This document shows positions 8,091 to 16,273 of a stretch of 64,000 nt of DNA, piece by piece. The stretch is taken from the NCBI RefSeq assembly GCF_002117935.1, contig NZ_BDJE01000042.1, positions 1 through 64,000 on the forward strand. Reading direction: 5' to 3'. The notes under the pieces were generated by a model that was not told where the DNA came from, ran no database searches, and saw nothing but the letters and a program-made list of their open reading frames with translations. Numbering within the stretch: position 1 is the stretch's first letter; each line of letters begins with the position of its first letter. A program made the translations under genes and the position numbers. Source of the DNA: Nocardioides sp. PD653-B2. Its GTDB lineage: Bacteria; Actinomycetota; Actinomycetes; Propionibacteriales; Nocardioidaceae.

Positions 8091-10079
8091 ATGACCGACG
8101 ACACCGACGTCGACGACGTCAGTATGCGCCTGCGCTTCTACGGCGCCGGCGACTACGCCACCTACTGGCAGAGCCAGGAGGCGGCAGACATCATCCAGCG
8201 GTTCAACCCGTCCGCCCGGCCCGAAGACGTCAACGGCATCCTTGAACTCCACAACGCACGCCTTTTCGTGGAGGCAGGCTTCACGCCGAAGGACCTGCCC
8301 GAGGCCGAGCAGGCCACGCTCACCGAGGCGGCCGGCCCCATCAGACGAGTCGTCGCCCAGTGGTTCCACGCGCTCGAGGACGAGGATCTCGATGACAAGC
8401 TCAGCGACGTCGACTGGCAGTACCACGAGCACCTCCTCGAGCTCCTTGCCGGACTCGGTGTTTTCGGGCGCTGCAGTGCGACCCCCATGCTGGCAGCCCT
8501 CGACCGGGCCCGCATCCACCCCGGTGACCTGCTCACCAGCAAACGGCTCGTCGAGAACTACGACACCCAGGTCCGCGACCTCGTCCTCGCCGACCCCGAC
8601 CGAGCCGAGCTCGTCATCCGCCACCACCTCGAGGACCAAGTCAGGAAGGAGACCTTCCTCCCTGCCAGCCTCACCCCAGCCGACCAGCGCGCACTGATTC
8701 AGAAGTACATCGACAGCGACAACCCGAACGGCAACTACCTAAAGCTCGTCGCGAACGCCCCGATCGACGCCAAGACCGGTGTCGACAAGCGCCTGATCGT
8801 CAACGCCAAGCGCCGCTACGACGCCCAGGTGAAGGAGTTCTTCGCGACCAACACCGGCATCAGGACCGGATGCTCGGTCTCCGTGTCTGACACGCAGATC
8901 GAGCCGATGACGGTCTCCCTGGACGACACCGTCATCGAGTACACCTTCAGCGAGGCCTGGCTCGAGGACACCCTGGACAACGCCTCGGTCCTCAACAACT
9001 TCCAGTTCCTGTTCGAGTTCGCACCCGAGGACGGACTGCTGACGATGCCAGCCGTCGACAGCGAGCGCCGCGGTCTCGAGTCCGTCTTTGGCCTCGACGG
9101 CACCCACGACTACCTGACCGGACACGTTTTCGCAGCCAAGGACCTCGCAACCCTCTCGCAGACGGTCATGTACCGACGCTTTCTCGAAGCGAGGGACATC
9201 GACCTTGAGGAAGTGCTCCGCTGGTACTTCGAGGAGCACCTGGCCTCGGAGCTCGGCATCACCGGGTTCGCCTTCACCCCCAGCAGCTCCACCGCGAACT
9301 ACCTGGAGAGGTGCCGCAACCTCTTTGCGGAGATGGAGTCGATCGCCACCCAGTACAACCTCTTCATCGAGGACGGCGAGATCGACCACGACGTGGCCAC
9401 CGCCGGGGCAGACCTGGTCCGGTACCGCGCCATCCCCAGCGCGCTCGAGGGCAAGTACGCCTACGCGACCGACCACCCCGAGATCCAGTCGATCCTCCAC
9501 ATCCTGTTCTCCGACCAGTCACACCTCGCCTACGTCGACGACAACCTGAGCGGCGACAATGCCGTCGACCTCCTGGTCCGAAACGAGGTCCCCTACCAGG
9601 CACTGCACGCCTTCCAGCAGCCCATGATCGACAAGCTCATCGAGATCGGGCTCGCAGAGAACACAGGGCAGCGCATCGTGTTGACGAACTTCCCGCTCTT
9701 CTCGGTCTTAAGGTCACTCAGTCACCACGAGGCAGTGGCCTACCACCACCTCGATCAGGCGGCCCGCGCCCACGTGGACACGATGATCGACGCAGGATGG
9801 CTGGTACGACGCTCCACCCTGCTGACCGAGGCCGAGGCCGCGTACTTCAACTACAACCTGAACTCGGTCGACTTCAGCAACGGCCCCAAGCTCCGCAACA
9901 AGTACCAGCACGGAGTCCAGCCCAAGGGCGAGGGCGAGGCCCAGCACCAGGACACCTACTACAGGGCCCTACGGCTGATGATTGCGCTGACGATCAAGAT
10001 CAACGACGAACTCGTCCTCGCGTCGGCTGAGAACGGCATCCCGACCGCCGACGAGACCCCGGCAGACCGAGACAGCTGA
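8091..10079 (+). CDS. Large protein with C-terminal HEPN-like RNxxxH motif
   Basis: A 662-residue soluble protein. The start is set at ATG 8091 because GGGAGGAAC lies just upstream. I do not recognise the first 580 residues, which are acidic and helical. Near the C-terminus, residues 602-607 read RNKYQH within FSNGPKLRNKYQHG, followed by a helix (YYRALRLMIALTIKINDEL). Arg-polar-x3-His is the catalytic signature of HEPN ribonucleases, and the same local pattern (LRNxxxHG) occurs in DUF4209-like C-terminal domains. A role as a large HEPN-type effector is therefore possible. It is the last gene before the housekeeping block. The N-terminal part could be a sensor, but this is inference. Confidence 0.6.
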   Translation: MTDDTDVDDVSMRLRFYGAGDYATYWQSQEAADIIQRFNPSARPEDVNGILELHNARLFVEAGFTPKDLPEAEQATLTEAAGPIRRVVAQWFHALEDEDLDDKLSDVDWQYHEHLLELLAGLGVFGRCSATPMLAALDRARIHPGDLLTSKRLVENYDTQVRDLVLADPDRAELVIRHHLEDQVRKETFLPASLTPADQRALIQKYIDSDNPNGNYLKLVANAPIDAKTGVDKRLIVNAKRRYDAQVKEFFATNTGIRTGCSVSVSDTQIEPMTVSLDDTVIEYTFSEAWLEDTLDNASVLNNFQFLFEFAPEDGLLTMPAVDSERRGLESVFGLDGTHDYLTGHVFAAKDLATLSQTVMYRRFLEARDIDLEEVLRWYFEEHLASELGITGFAFTPSSSTANYLERCRNLFAEMESIATQYNLFIEDGEIDHDVATAGADLVRYRAIPSALEGKYAYATDHPEIQSILHILFSDQSHLAYVDDNLSGDNAVDLLVRNEVPYQALHAFQQPMIDKLIEIGLAENTGQRIVLTNFPLFSVLRSLSHHEAVAYHHLDQAARAHVDTMIDAGWLVRRSTLLTEAEAAYFNYNLNSVDFSNGPKLRNKYQHGVQPKGEGEAQHQDTYYRALRLMIALTIKINDELVLASAENGIPTADETPADRDS

Positions 10080-10541
10080 CCGAGCGTCCAGGTCAATCGG
10101 ACTTGCGGGCGTCCATTGACGCCTCGCTATATGTACTTCTCCGGAAGCGGCTCCGCATTCACGGCAGGGTTCACGTTGGAGGCGTCAAGTTCGACCGGCG
10201 CATGACTAGTGCAAGACATTGTGGGTGCTGCGCACCCGCGTCCAAGCGGGCGCTATGCACCTGCGTCTATCTGGGCGCAAAGAGCTACCGGTGGTCGTTC
10301 AACGCGTGCCCAGATCGAGGTTGCATGTGAGGATCCGTCGTTGGTCGCGGCGCAGGCAGGTGGAGCAGTGACCGACGAGTGGCACGCCCTCCGGAGTCGC
10401 GGGGCGCGGCGTCCCGGCCGACCCCACCGACTGCGTTAGCTGACCGCGTGAGTGGCGATGGGTCCCGCCTCGCCATGGTCAATTGGCCTGATGGCCGGCC
10501 GCTGGTGCTGCGCAAGGCTGACGGCTACTCACCGGCGCGTG
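10080..10541. other. Intergenic gap at the probable island edge
   Basis: These 462 bases hold no supported gene, tRNA or clear repeat. Gene character changes across the gap, from unrecognised island genes to a conserved UbiB-family gene, so an island boundary or attachment remnant could lie here. I could not find a duplicated core. Confidence 0.4.
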
Positions 10542-12224
10542 TCACAGGCGCACGACGTCCTTCTCGGCGCGCAGCTCAGTGCGGGCGACCTTCCGGTCGG
10601 TCACCACGATCCAGGCTGCGAGCGCCGCGCCGCCCAGGATGGCGGCCGAGAAGAGGACTATGCCGATGGCCGGGTAGCCGAGGATCTGGCTGTCGGTCGG
10701 CACCTGCATGAGCAGCGAGGCGCCCAGGATCGTGGCGCTGATGACCAGCCCCAGGGTGAGTCGGTTGGCCAGGCGATGCAGCACGGTGTGCAGCCGCTCC
10801 TCGTCGACGGCGTCGACCCGAAGCCGGAGTCGCCCGTCCGCGAGGTTCTCGAGGATCTGGTTGGCTCGCCGAGGGAGCTCGGCGGTGAACTCCTTGGCGT
10901 CCAGCGCGGCGGTGACCAGACCGCCCGGCGACGTACGCAGCCCGTCGCGCAGGAGGTGCGGCAGGTTCTCGCGGATCGCCTCGGCCGGGACGAAGTCGGG
11001 ATTGAGGTGGAGCGTCGTCTGGTCGAGGTTGAGGAGCGCCTTGCCGACCATGGACATCTCGGGCGGCGGGCGCAGGCCGTGGGAGCCGGAGACGCGGCTC
11101 AGCTCGACCAGTAGTCGCCCCGCCTGCAGGTCCCTGCCCTGGGCGATGGAGTCGGAGACCAGGTGCGTGACGTCGTCGCGGAAGGCGGTGGCGTCGTAGC
11201 TGTCCAGCGGCTGCCCCATGGTGGCCAGGACTCGTGCGGCCTGCTCGCCGTTGTCGTCACCGATGGCGACCAGCAGCCGAACGACCTTCTCCTGGAGGCG
11301 CGGCGGAATCGTGGCGACCATGCCCAGGTCGAGGATCGCGAGCCGGCCGTCGGGAGTGACCAGCACGTTGCCGGGGTGAGGGTCCGCGTGCAGGAAGCCC
11401 TCCTCCAGGATGCACTTCAGGTACGCCGAGAAGAGCTGCTCCACGATGGCGCGTGTGTCCAGGTCGAGCAGGCCGAGCGGTCCGACGTCGGTGACCTTGC
11501 GACCCTCGATGTAGTCCATGGTGAGGACCCGACCCGACGTCAGGGCCGGCACCGGCTCGGGCACCACCAGGAGGTCGTAGGCGCTCATCAGCCCGACGAA
11601 ACGCTCCAGGTTGCGGGCCTCTCGTCGATAGTCGAGCTCGAGGTTGAGGGACCTCTCGAACTCCCGCAGCAGCCGCGCGAAGCCGTAGGTCCGGCCGAGG
11701 TCGCTGCCCTTGTCGGCGACCGTGGCGATCCGGGCGAGGGCCGCCATGTCGGCCCGTACCTCCTCACGTACGCCGGGACGCTGGACCTTGACGGCCACCT
11801 CGCGCCCACCGCGGAGGGTGGCCCGGTGCACCTGCCCGAGCGAGGCCGCGGCCAGCGGGTTGGGGTCGAACTCGGCGAAGAGGTGGCGCACGTCGCCGCC
11901 CAGCTCCTCGGCGATCGTCGCCCTCACGACCTCGAATTCGAACGGCTCCACCTGGTCCTGCAGGCGACTCAGCGCCGTCGTGTAGGAGGCCGGAAGCAGG
12001 TCGAACCGGGTCGAGAGGAGCTGCCCCAGCTTGATGAAGGTCGGACCCATCGACTCCAGGTCGGCCGCGAACGACTGAGCCCGGTCGGCTGCACCTTCGT
12101 CCTCGAGCGCATCCCCTGCGTACTCGTCGAGGCTCGCGTCGGGCACCAGGTCCGAACGCCCGTGGCGGATCAACAAGCGTGCGATCGCCGCGTAACGCCG
12201 GGGCGTCGAGTCCTCGAACCTCAT
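10542..12224 (-). CDS. AarF/UbiB/ABC1 family atypical kinase
   Basis: A 560-residue protein. All UbiB-family hallmarks are visible: the KxGQ motif (FIKLGQLLSTR), the Ala-rich loop replacing the glycine loop (AAASLGQVH), the lysine strand (VAVKVQRPG), the catalytic HADPHPGN and the metal-binding LDLGM. Two hydrophobic segments near the C-terminus (LTLGLVISATILGASLL and a following one) should anchor it in the membrane. The family supports isoprenoid quinone synthesis or lipid homeostasis through an ATPase-like activity. Its exact role in menaquinone-using actinobacteria is unsettled. ATG 12224 is used because upstream in-frame codons look non-coding. It is divergent from the EEP-family gene at 12379. 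Confidence 0.88.
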   Translation of the reverse strand: MRFEDSTPRRYAAIARLLIRHGRSDLVPDASLDEYAGDALEDEGAADRAQSFAADLESMGPTFIKLGQLLSTRFDLLPASYTTALSRLQDQVEPFEFEVVRATIAEELGGDVRHLFAEFDPNPLAAASLGQVHRATLRGGREVAVKVQRPGVREEVRADMAALARIATVADKGSDLGRTYGFARLLREFERSLNLELDYRREARNLERFVGLMSAYDLLVVPEPVPALTSGRVLTMDYIEGRKVTDVGPLGLLDLDTRAIVEQLFSAYLKCILEEGFLHADPHPGNVLVTPDGRLAILDLGMVATIPPRLQEKVVRLLVAIGDDNGEQAARVLATMGQPLDSYDATAFRDDVTHLVSDSIAQGRDLQAGRLLVELSRVSGSHGLRPPPEMSMVGKALLNLDQTTLHLNPDFVPAEAIRENLPHLLRDGLRTSPGGLVTAALDAKEFTAELPRRANQILENLADGRLRLRVDAVDEERLHTVLHRLANRLTLGLVISATILGASLLMQVPTDSQILGYPAIGIVLFSAAILGGAALAAWIVVTDRKVARTELRAEKDVVRL

Positions 12225-12378
12225 GCCGCCACAGTGCCCAGCACCTGGCCATGAAAACGCGCTGTGGCGTGCGTCCCATTCCTCGCACGACCGGTGTCGG
12301 GGCGCCGTCGTCGAGGCGGTCTCGAGATGACGCACGAGTGGACCACGTCCCTTCAGACCATCGGGCAGACTTGGATCG

Positions 12379-13134
12379 ATGACGGACCAGCGGACGGTCG
12401 TGGTCACCGCGAACATTCGCCGGGGCCTTCCGCTCGAGGCTGCCCGCACTGCGCTTCGCGGTGTCCTCGACATCGGCCCCGACCTGGTCGGCCTCCAGGA
12501 ATGGAACCTCTCCCGGGCCGGGCTGCTGCTCGAGACCGGGCGGCTCGGTCTGCTGCCGGCTGCCGGGATCCGGCTCGGACGGGCGTCTGGGTATCTGTGG
12601 ACCGCACCGCTCATCGGCGGTTGTCCGGTCGGGGCCCGGGTGGATCGCTACGAGCAGGTCGGGGGCTATGCGCGCAGCCTCAGCCGGGTCGGTCACGCCG
12701 ACAAGCCGGACCGCTGGCTCGGCGTCGAGCCGCCCCGGGTGCTCACCGCAGGGATCTACCGGGACCGTCGCGACGACCGGACGGTCGCCCTGCTGAACTT
12801 CCACCTGGTCCCGGGCGTGCAGGCAGGCGGTCGCTACCGGGCGGACCGGCCGCTGCTCGTCGTCCGGCACCGGCGGGAGGTGCACAACATCGAGCGCCTG
12901 GTCGCCAGGCACCTCGACCTCGGGCATGTCGTGTACGCCGTGGGCGACTCGAACTACGACGGGTTGCGGCTCTCCGGTCTGACGTCAGCCTGGGAGGGAC
13001 GCGAGGCGGACCCCGGCACGCTGGGGCCGCGCCGCAAGGTCGACGACGTGCACGGTCCCGGCTCTGCTACCGCCGTCCGGTTGCTGCTCAACGACTCCGA
13101 CCACAAGGCGGTCGTTGTCGAGCGGCTGGCTTGA
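12379..13134 (+). CDS. Endonuclease/exonuclease/phosphatase (EEP) family protein
   Basis: A 251-residue protein with the EEP fold signature in order: an Asn in TANIRRG near the N-terminus, Glu in LQEWN, a His in NFHLVPG, the Asp/Asn pair in GDSNYDG, Asp in RKVDDVHG, and the terminal SDHKAV. These are the metal- and phosphate-binding residues of the DNase I/exonuclease III/sphingomyelinase superfamily. No signal peptide is visible, so it is probably cytoplasmic. Substrate cannot be told; a nuclease or a phosphodiesterase are both possible. The start ATG sits about 10 bases from a weak -10-like sequence, so it may be leaderless. Confidence 0.8.
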   Translation: MTDQRTVVVTANIRRGLPLEAARTALRGVLDIGPDLVGLQEWNLSRAGLLLETGRLGLLPAAGIRLGRASGYLWTAPLIGGCPVGARVDRYEQVGGYARSLSRVGHADKPDRWLGVEPPRVLTAGIYRDRRDDRTVALLNFHLVPGVQAGGRYRADRPLLVVRHRREVHNIERLVARHLDLGHVVYAVGDSNYDGLRLSGLTSAWEGREADPGTLGPRRKVDDVHGPGSATAVRLLLNDSDHKAVVVERLA

Positions 13135-13187
13135 CGCAGCGTCCGATCCGCCCGCTGGCTGGCTGGGGATCAGGTCTTGATTTTGAA

Positions 13188-13203
13188 TCGAACATGTGAT
13201 CGA
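13188..13203. promoter_or_regulatory. LexA-like SOS box (one mismatch)
   Basis: TCGAAC-ATGT-GATCGA differs by one base from the actinobacterial SOS consensus TCGAAC-N4-GTTCGA. It lies between a TTGATT (-35-like, 13177) and a TCGAAT (-10-like, 13200), about 125 bases before the DUF222-HNH start. In M. tuberculosis some 13E12/DUF222 relatives belong to the LexA regulon, which makes this site plausible. Confidence 0.5.
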
Positions 13204-13327
13204 ATATCCACTGATGCAGTAGTCCTCCGGCTCGACCGGGGCTCGTCGTGTGACGCGCTGGCATCGACGTCGAGATGTAGTCCCGTGTGGTGTCAGTCCC
13301 CGGGCGGCCGTCGATCCCGAGGTGTGT

Positions 13328-14560
13328 GTGTCCCAGTCCGAGGTCCAGCTGCATCCCGTGCTCGCCGCGCTGTCCGCGGTCGGTGCGGCGCTGAGCGACG
13401 TCGCTGAGGTCGATCCGATGTACATGGACGCCGGGGAGAAGGCGGCGGCGCTCCTGGGGTTGAGCACCATCGTGGATCGGGTGGAGGAGCTGCGGATGCG
13501 GGTGCTGGCCTCCGCCGAGGACGTCGCCGCCCAGCAGGGCGCGCGCGACGCCGCGGCGTGGTTGGCCCACCACGGCCGCCGCGACCCGGGCGAGTGCCGC
13601 CGGCAGCTCCGCCTGGCCGGGGCCTTGGCCGAGCGGGAGGCCACGGCGGCGGCGTTGCGCGAGGGCGGGGTGAGCCTCGCCCAGGCCGAGGTCGTCGTGC
13701 GCGCTCTGGAAGCCCTGCCCGCCGAGATCGGTGCCGGGGTGCGCACCGCGGCCGAGACCCGGCTCCTGGAGGAGGCCGCCCGGTTCGGGCCGCGGGCGCT
13801 GCGGGTGCTGGGGCGCCGCATCGTCGACGTCGTCGCGCCCGAGGTGAGCGAGGGCCTCGAGAGACGTCTGCTGGAGCAGGAGGAGGCCCGGGCCGCGCGG
13901 CGTACGTCGCTGACCACGCGCCGCAACGGCGACGGCACCACCGACATCCACATCCGTGTCGCCGACCTGGTCTGCGACCGGTTCCTGACCTACCTCGACG
14001 CCTTCACCGCACCACGACGGGGCGGCACCGGGTCGCCCGATGACCGGCGTCCGCACGAACGCCGCCTCGGCGAGGCGTTCGGTTCCTTCCTGGAAGCCAT
14101 CGACCCGACCCGGCTGCCGCTGCACGGCGGCGACGCCACCACCCTGCTCGTCACTGTCGACCTCGACGTACTGCGAGGAAGCCGCGGCGCCGCCCTGGTC
14201 GGCGACACGCCGATCTCCGCGGGCCAGGCCCGGAGGCTCGCCTGCACCGCCAGCATCATCCCGGTGGTCCTCGACGGCGCCAGCCAGGTCCTCGACCTCG
14301 GGCGCCAGCGCCGGTTGTTCTCCCGCACCCAACGCAAAGCCCTCTCGATCCGGCAGCCGACCTGCGGAGCCGACATCTGCGACATCCCCGCCGCCTGGTG
14401 CGAAGCCCACCACGCTGGCGATCCCTGGTCCCGCGGCGGCCGCACCGACCTGGTCGACGGCGTCCTCCTGTGCTCCTTCCACCACCACCGCGCCCACGAC
14501 CACCGCTACCGCACCGACCGACTCCCCGACGGAGGAGTCCGCTTCCACCGACGGACGTAA
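13328..14560 (+). CDS. DUF222 / HNH endonuclease (13E12 family)
   Basis: A protein of about 410 residues with the actinobacterial DUF222 helical domain (around residues 25-290) and a C-terminal HNH module. The HNH signature is visible as CGADICDIPAAWCEAHHAG, then LCSFHHHRAHDH. It includes the Cys pair, EAHH and the final His cluster. Members are often multicopy, with unclear cellular role; DNA cleavage is predicted. The start is uncertain: GTG 13328 has GAGG five bases upstream, while GTG 13322 and ATG 13250 are alternatives. A LexA-like site lies about 125 bases upstream, suggesting DNA-damage control. Confidence 0.85.
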   Translation: MSQSEVQLHPVLAALSAVGAALSDVAEVDPMYMDAGEKAAALLGLSTIVDRVEELRMRVLASAEDVAAQQGARDAAAWLAHHGRRDPGECRRQLRLAGALAEREATAAALREGGVSLAQAEVVVRALEALPAEIGAGVRTAAETRLLEEAARFGPRALRVLGRRIVDVVAPEVSEGLERRLLEQEEARAARRTSLTTRRNGDGTTDIHIRVADLVCDRFLTYLDAFTAPRRGGTGSPDDRRPHERRLGEAFGSFLEAIDPTRLPLHGGDATTLLVTVDLDVLRGSRGAALVGDTPISAGQARRLACTASIIPVVLDGASQVLDLGRQRRLFSRTQRKALSIRQPTCGADICDIPAAWCEAHHAGDPWSRGGRTDLVDGVLLCSFHHHRAHDHRYRTDRLPDGGVRFHRRT

Positions 14561-14616
14561 GCCAACCCTGACCGCGTCACGTCCGTCTCTCATGAACCGG
14601 GTCTAGCGTCCGGCGC

Positions 14617-15225
14617 ATGATCCTGCCCACCATCTCGTTCGTCCGTGCGTCTCGTGTCGTCGCCGGGCTCGTGCTCGTCACAGGCCTCGCGGCCGTGCCC
14701 GCCGCGCCCTTCCTCGCAGGGTCCGCGACCGCCGGCGGCCCCACCGTGTCGGTCGCGAACATGCGGTTCACGCCCGCCACCCTGAAGACCGGTCTGGGCA
14801 GCACCGTCACCTGGAGCTTCCCCGACGCGATGGCTCACACCACGACCTCCAACCAGGGCTTCTGGAACAGCGGGCCGAAGTCGGGCGGCGCCACCTTCGC
14901 CCACACGTTCGGCTCCGCCGGCAGCTTCGCCTACCGGTGCACCATCCACCCGTCCATGACCGGCACCGTGCAGGTCCCCGTGAGCCGCAGCGGGTCCGCG
15001 GGCAGCGGGTGGACGCTGCGGTGGGCGACCGCCCGGGGCACCGGCGGCACGACCTACGACGTGCAGGTCCGCAAGGGCACCCACCCGTGGCGGGCGCTGC
15101 GCACCGACACCACCGCGCCGAGCGCGACGTTCGCGAAGCCGGGCGCCTGGTCGGTGCGGGCACGCACGTCTGCGGGATCCGCCACGTCGGGCTGGTCACC
15201 CGCCGTGGTAGTCAAGACCTCGTGA
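14617..15225 (+). CDS. Secreted cupredoxin (plastocyanin-like) protein
   Basis: A 202-residue protein with an N-terminal signal sequence (hydrophobic core around residues 14-38, likely cleavage after an Ala near 39). The cupredoxin domain follows (43-122). Type-1 copper ligands are in the expected order: His74 in AMAHTTT, then Cys108, His111 and Met114 in YRCTIHPSMTG. It ends with a fibronectin-like beta module of about 75 residues (GTTYDVQVRKG, GAWSVRARTS). It is probably extracellular, carrying electrons or binding copper. The stop overlaps the GTG of the threonine aldolase by four bases, so the two are translationally coupled although functionally unrelated. Confidence 0.85.
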   Translation: MILPTISFVRASRVVAGLVLVTGLAAVPAAPFLAGSATAGGPTVSVANMRFTPATLKTGLGSTVTWSFPDAMAHTTTSNQGFWNSGPKSGGATFAHTFGSAGSFAYRCTIHPSMTGTVQVPVSRSGSAGSGWTLRWATARGTGGTTYDVQVRKGTHPWRALRTDTTAPSATFAKPGAWSVRARTSAGSATSGWSPAVVVKTS

Positions 15226-16214
15226 TCGACCTCCGCAGCGACACCCTGACCAGACCGACCGAGGCGATGCGCGCCGCGATGGCGCGCGCCGAGGTCGGCG
15301 ACGACGTGTACGGCGAGGACCCGACGGTCGCGCGCCTCGAGGAGCGGGTGGCCGGCCTGTTCGGCCACGAGGCGGCGCTGTTCACCCCTACCGGGTCGAT
15401 GGCCAACGTGCTCGCCGTCCGGTCGGTGGTCGGCGTCGGCCAGGAGGTGCTCTGCGAGGCCAGCGCCCACATCGCCCGGGCGGAGCTGGGCGCGCACGCC
15501 GCCTACACCGGCCTGACGATGCGCACCTGGATCCACCCGCGGGGCCAGGTCGACCTGCCGACGATCCAGACGATCTTCGCGCCCGACATGGGGCCGTTCT
15601 TCGTGCCGACCGCGGCGATCTCGGTCGAGAACACGCACAACTTCGCCGGCGGCGCCGTGCTGCCGCTCCAGGACCTGCGCGACCTGCGCGAGTACGCCAC
15701 CGGCGCCGGCGTTCGCGTGCACATGGACGGCGCCCGCGTGTGGAACGCCCACGTGGCGACCGGCGTCCCGCTCGCCGAGTACGGCGCCGTCGCCGACGTG
15801 CTGGCGGTCTGCCTGTCCAAGGGCCTCGGCGCGCCGATCGGCTCGCTGATGGTCGGCAGCGCCGACGCGATCGCCGAGGCCCGCATCTGGCGCAAGCGGA
15901 TGGGCGGCGGGATGCGCCAGGTCGGCATCCTCGCGGCGGCCGGCCTGCATGCCCTCGACCACCACGTCGAGCGGCTCGCCGACGACCACGCGCACGCCCG
16001 GTTGCTGGCCGAGGCCTGCGGGGTCGACCCGGCGACGGTCGACACCAACATCGTGGTCGTGCGTCGCGACGACGCCACGTCGTTCGTGGCGGCGGCGCGC
16101 GAGGCGGGCGTGGTCGTGGCGACCGTCGGCCCGACCGCCGTACGCCTGGTCACGCACCTCGACGTCACCCGCGACGACGTCGAGAAGGCCGCGGCGGTCC
16201 TGGCCCGCCTGTAG
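15222..16214 (+). CDS. Low-specificity L-threonine aldolase family enzyme
   Basis: A 330-residue PLP enzyme of fold type I. It cleaves L-threonine/allo-threonine to glycine and acetaldehyde. N-terminal IDLRSDTLTRPT is a family hallmark, as are GDDVYGEDPT, Asp169 in HMDGARVWNA (pyridine nitrogen contact) and the Schiff-base Lys200 in CLSKGLGAPIGS. The start GTG overlaps the preceding cupredoxin stop (GTGA). The length is normal for the family. A related beta-elimination or phenylserine aldolase activity cannot be excluded from sequence. Confidence 0.9.
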   Translation: MIDLRSDTLTRPTEAMRAAMARAEVGDDVYGEDPTVARLEERVAGLFGHEAALFTPTGSMANVLAVRSVVGVGQEVLCEASAHIARAELGAHAAYTGLTMRTWIHPRGQVDLPTIQTIFAPDMGPFFVPTAAISVENTHNFAGGAVLPLQDLRDLREYATGAGVRVHMDGARVWNAHVATGVPLAEYGAVADVLAVCLSKGLGAPIGSLMVGSADAIAEARIWRKRMGGGMRQVGILAAAGLHALDHHVERLADDHAHARLLAEACGVDPATVDTNIVVVRRDDATSFVAAAREAGVVVATVGPTAVRLVTHLDVTRDDVEKAAAVLARL

Positions 16215-16232
16215 GTCTCGCTGGGCCCGTTG

Positions 16233-16250
16233 CATGAGGGAGCCCTCATG
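16233..16250. promoter_or_regulatory. 8-bp palindromic site upstream of the exporter operon
   Basis: CATGAGGG-AG-CCCTCATG is a perfect inverted repeat with a 2-bp spacer, 24 bases before the ATG of the LolA-like gene. The loop is too small for a hairpin terminator. An operator for a dimeric repressor controlling the operon at 16274-19079 is more likely. Confidence 0.35.
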
Positions 16251-16273
16251 AGCGGCACGTACGGTCTGGAGGT

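Noticed and set aside
10080..10541. tRNA gene or attachment site at the island edge
   Set aside because: No cloverleaf or duplicated core could be found by eye in this gap.
11163..12254. 363-residue open frame antisense to the UbiB-like gene
   Set aside because: High-GC shadow frame; the UbiB family motifs on the other strand are decisive.
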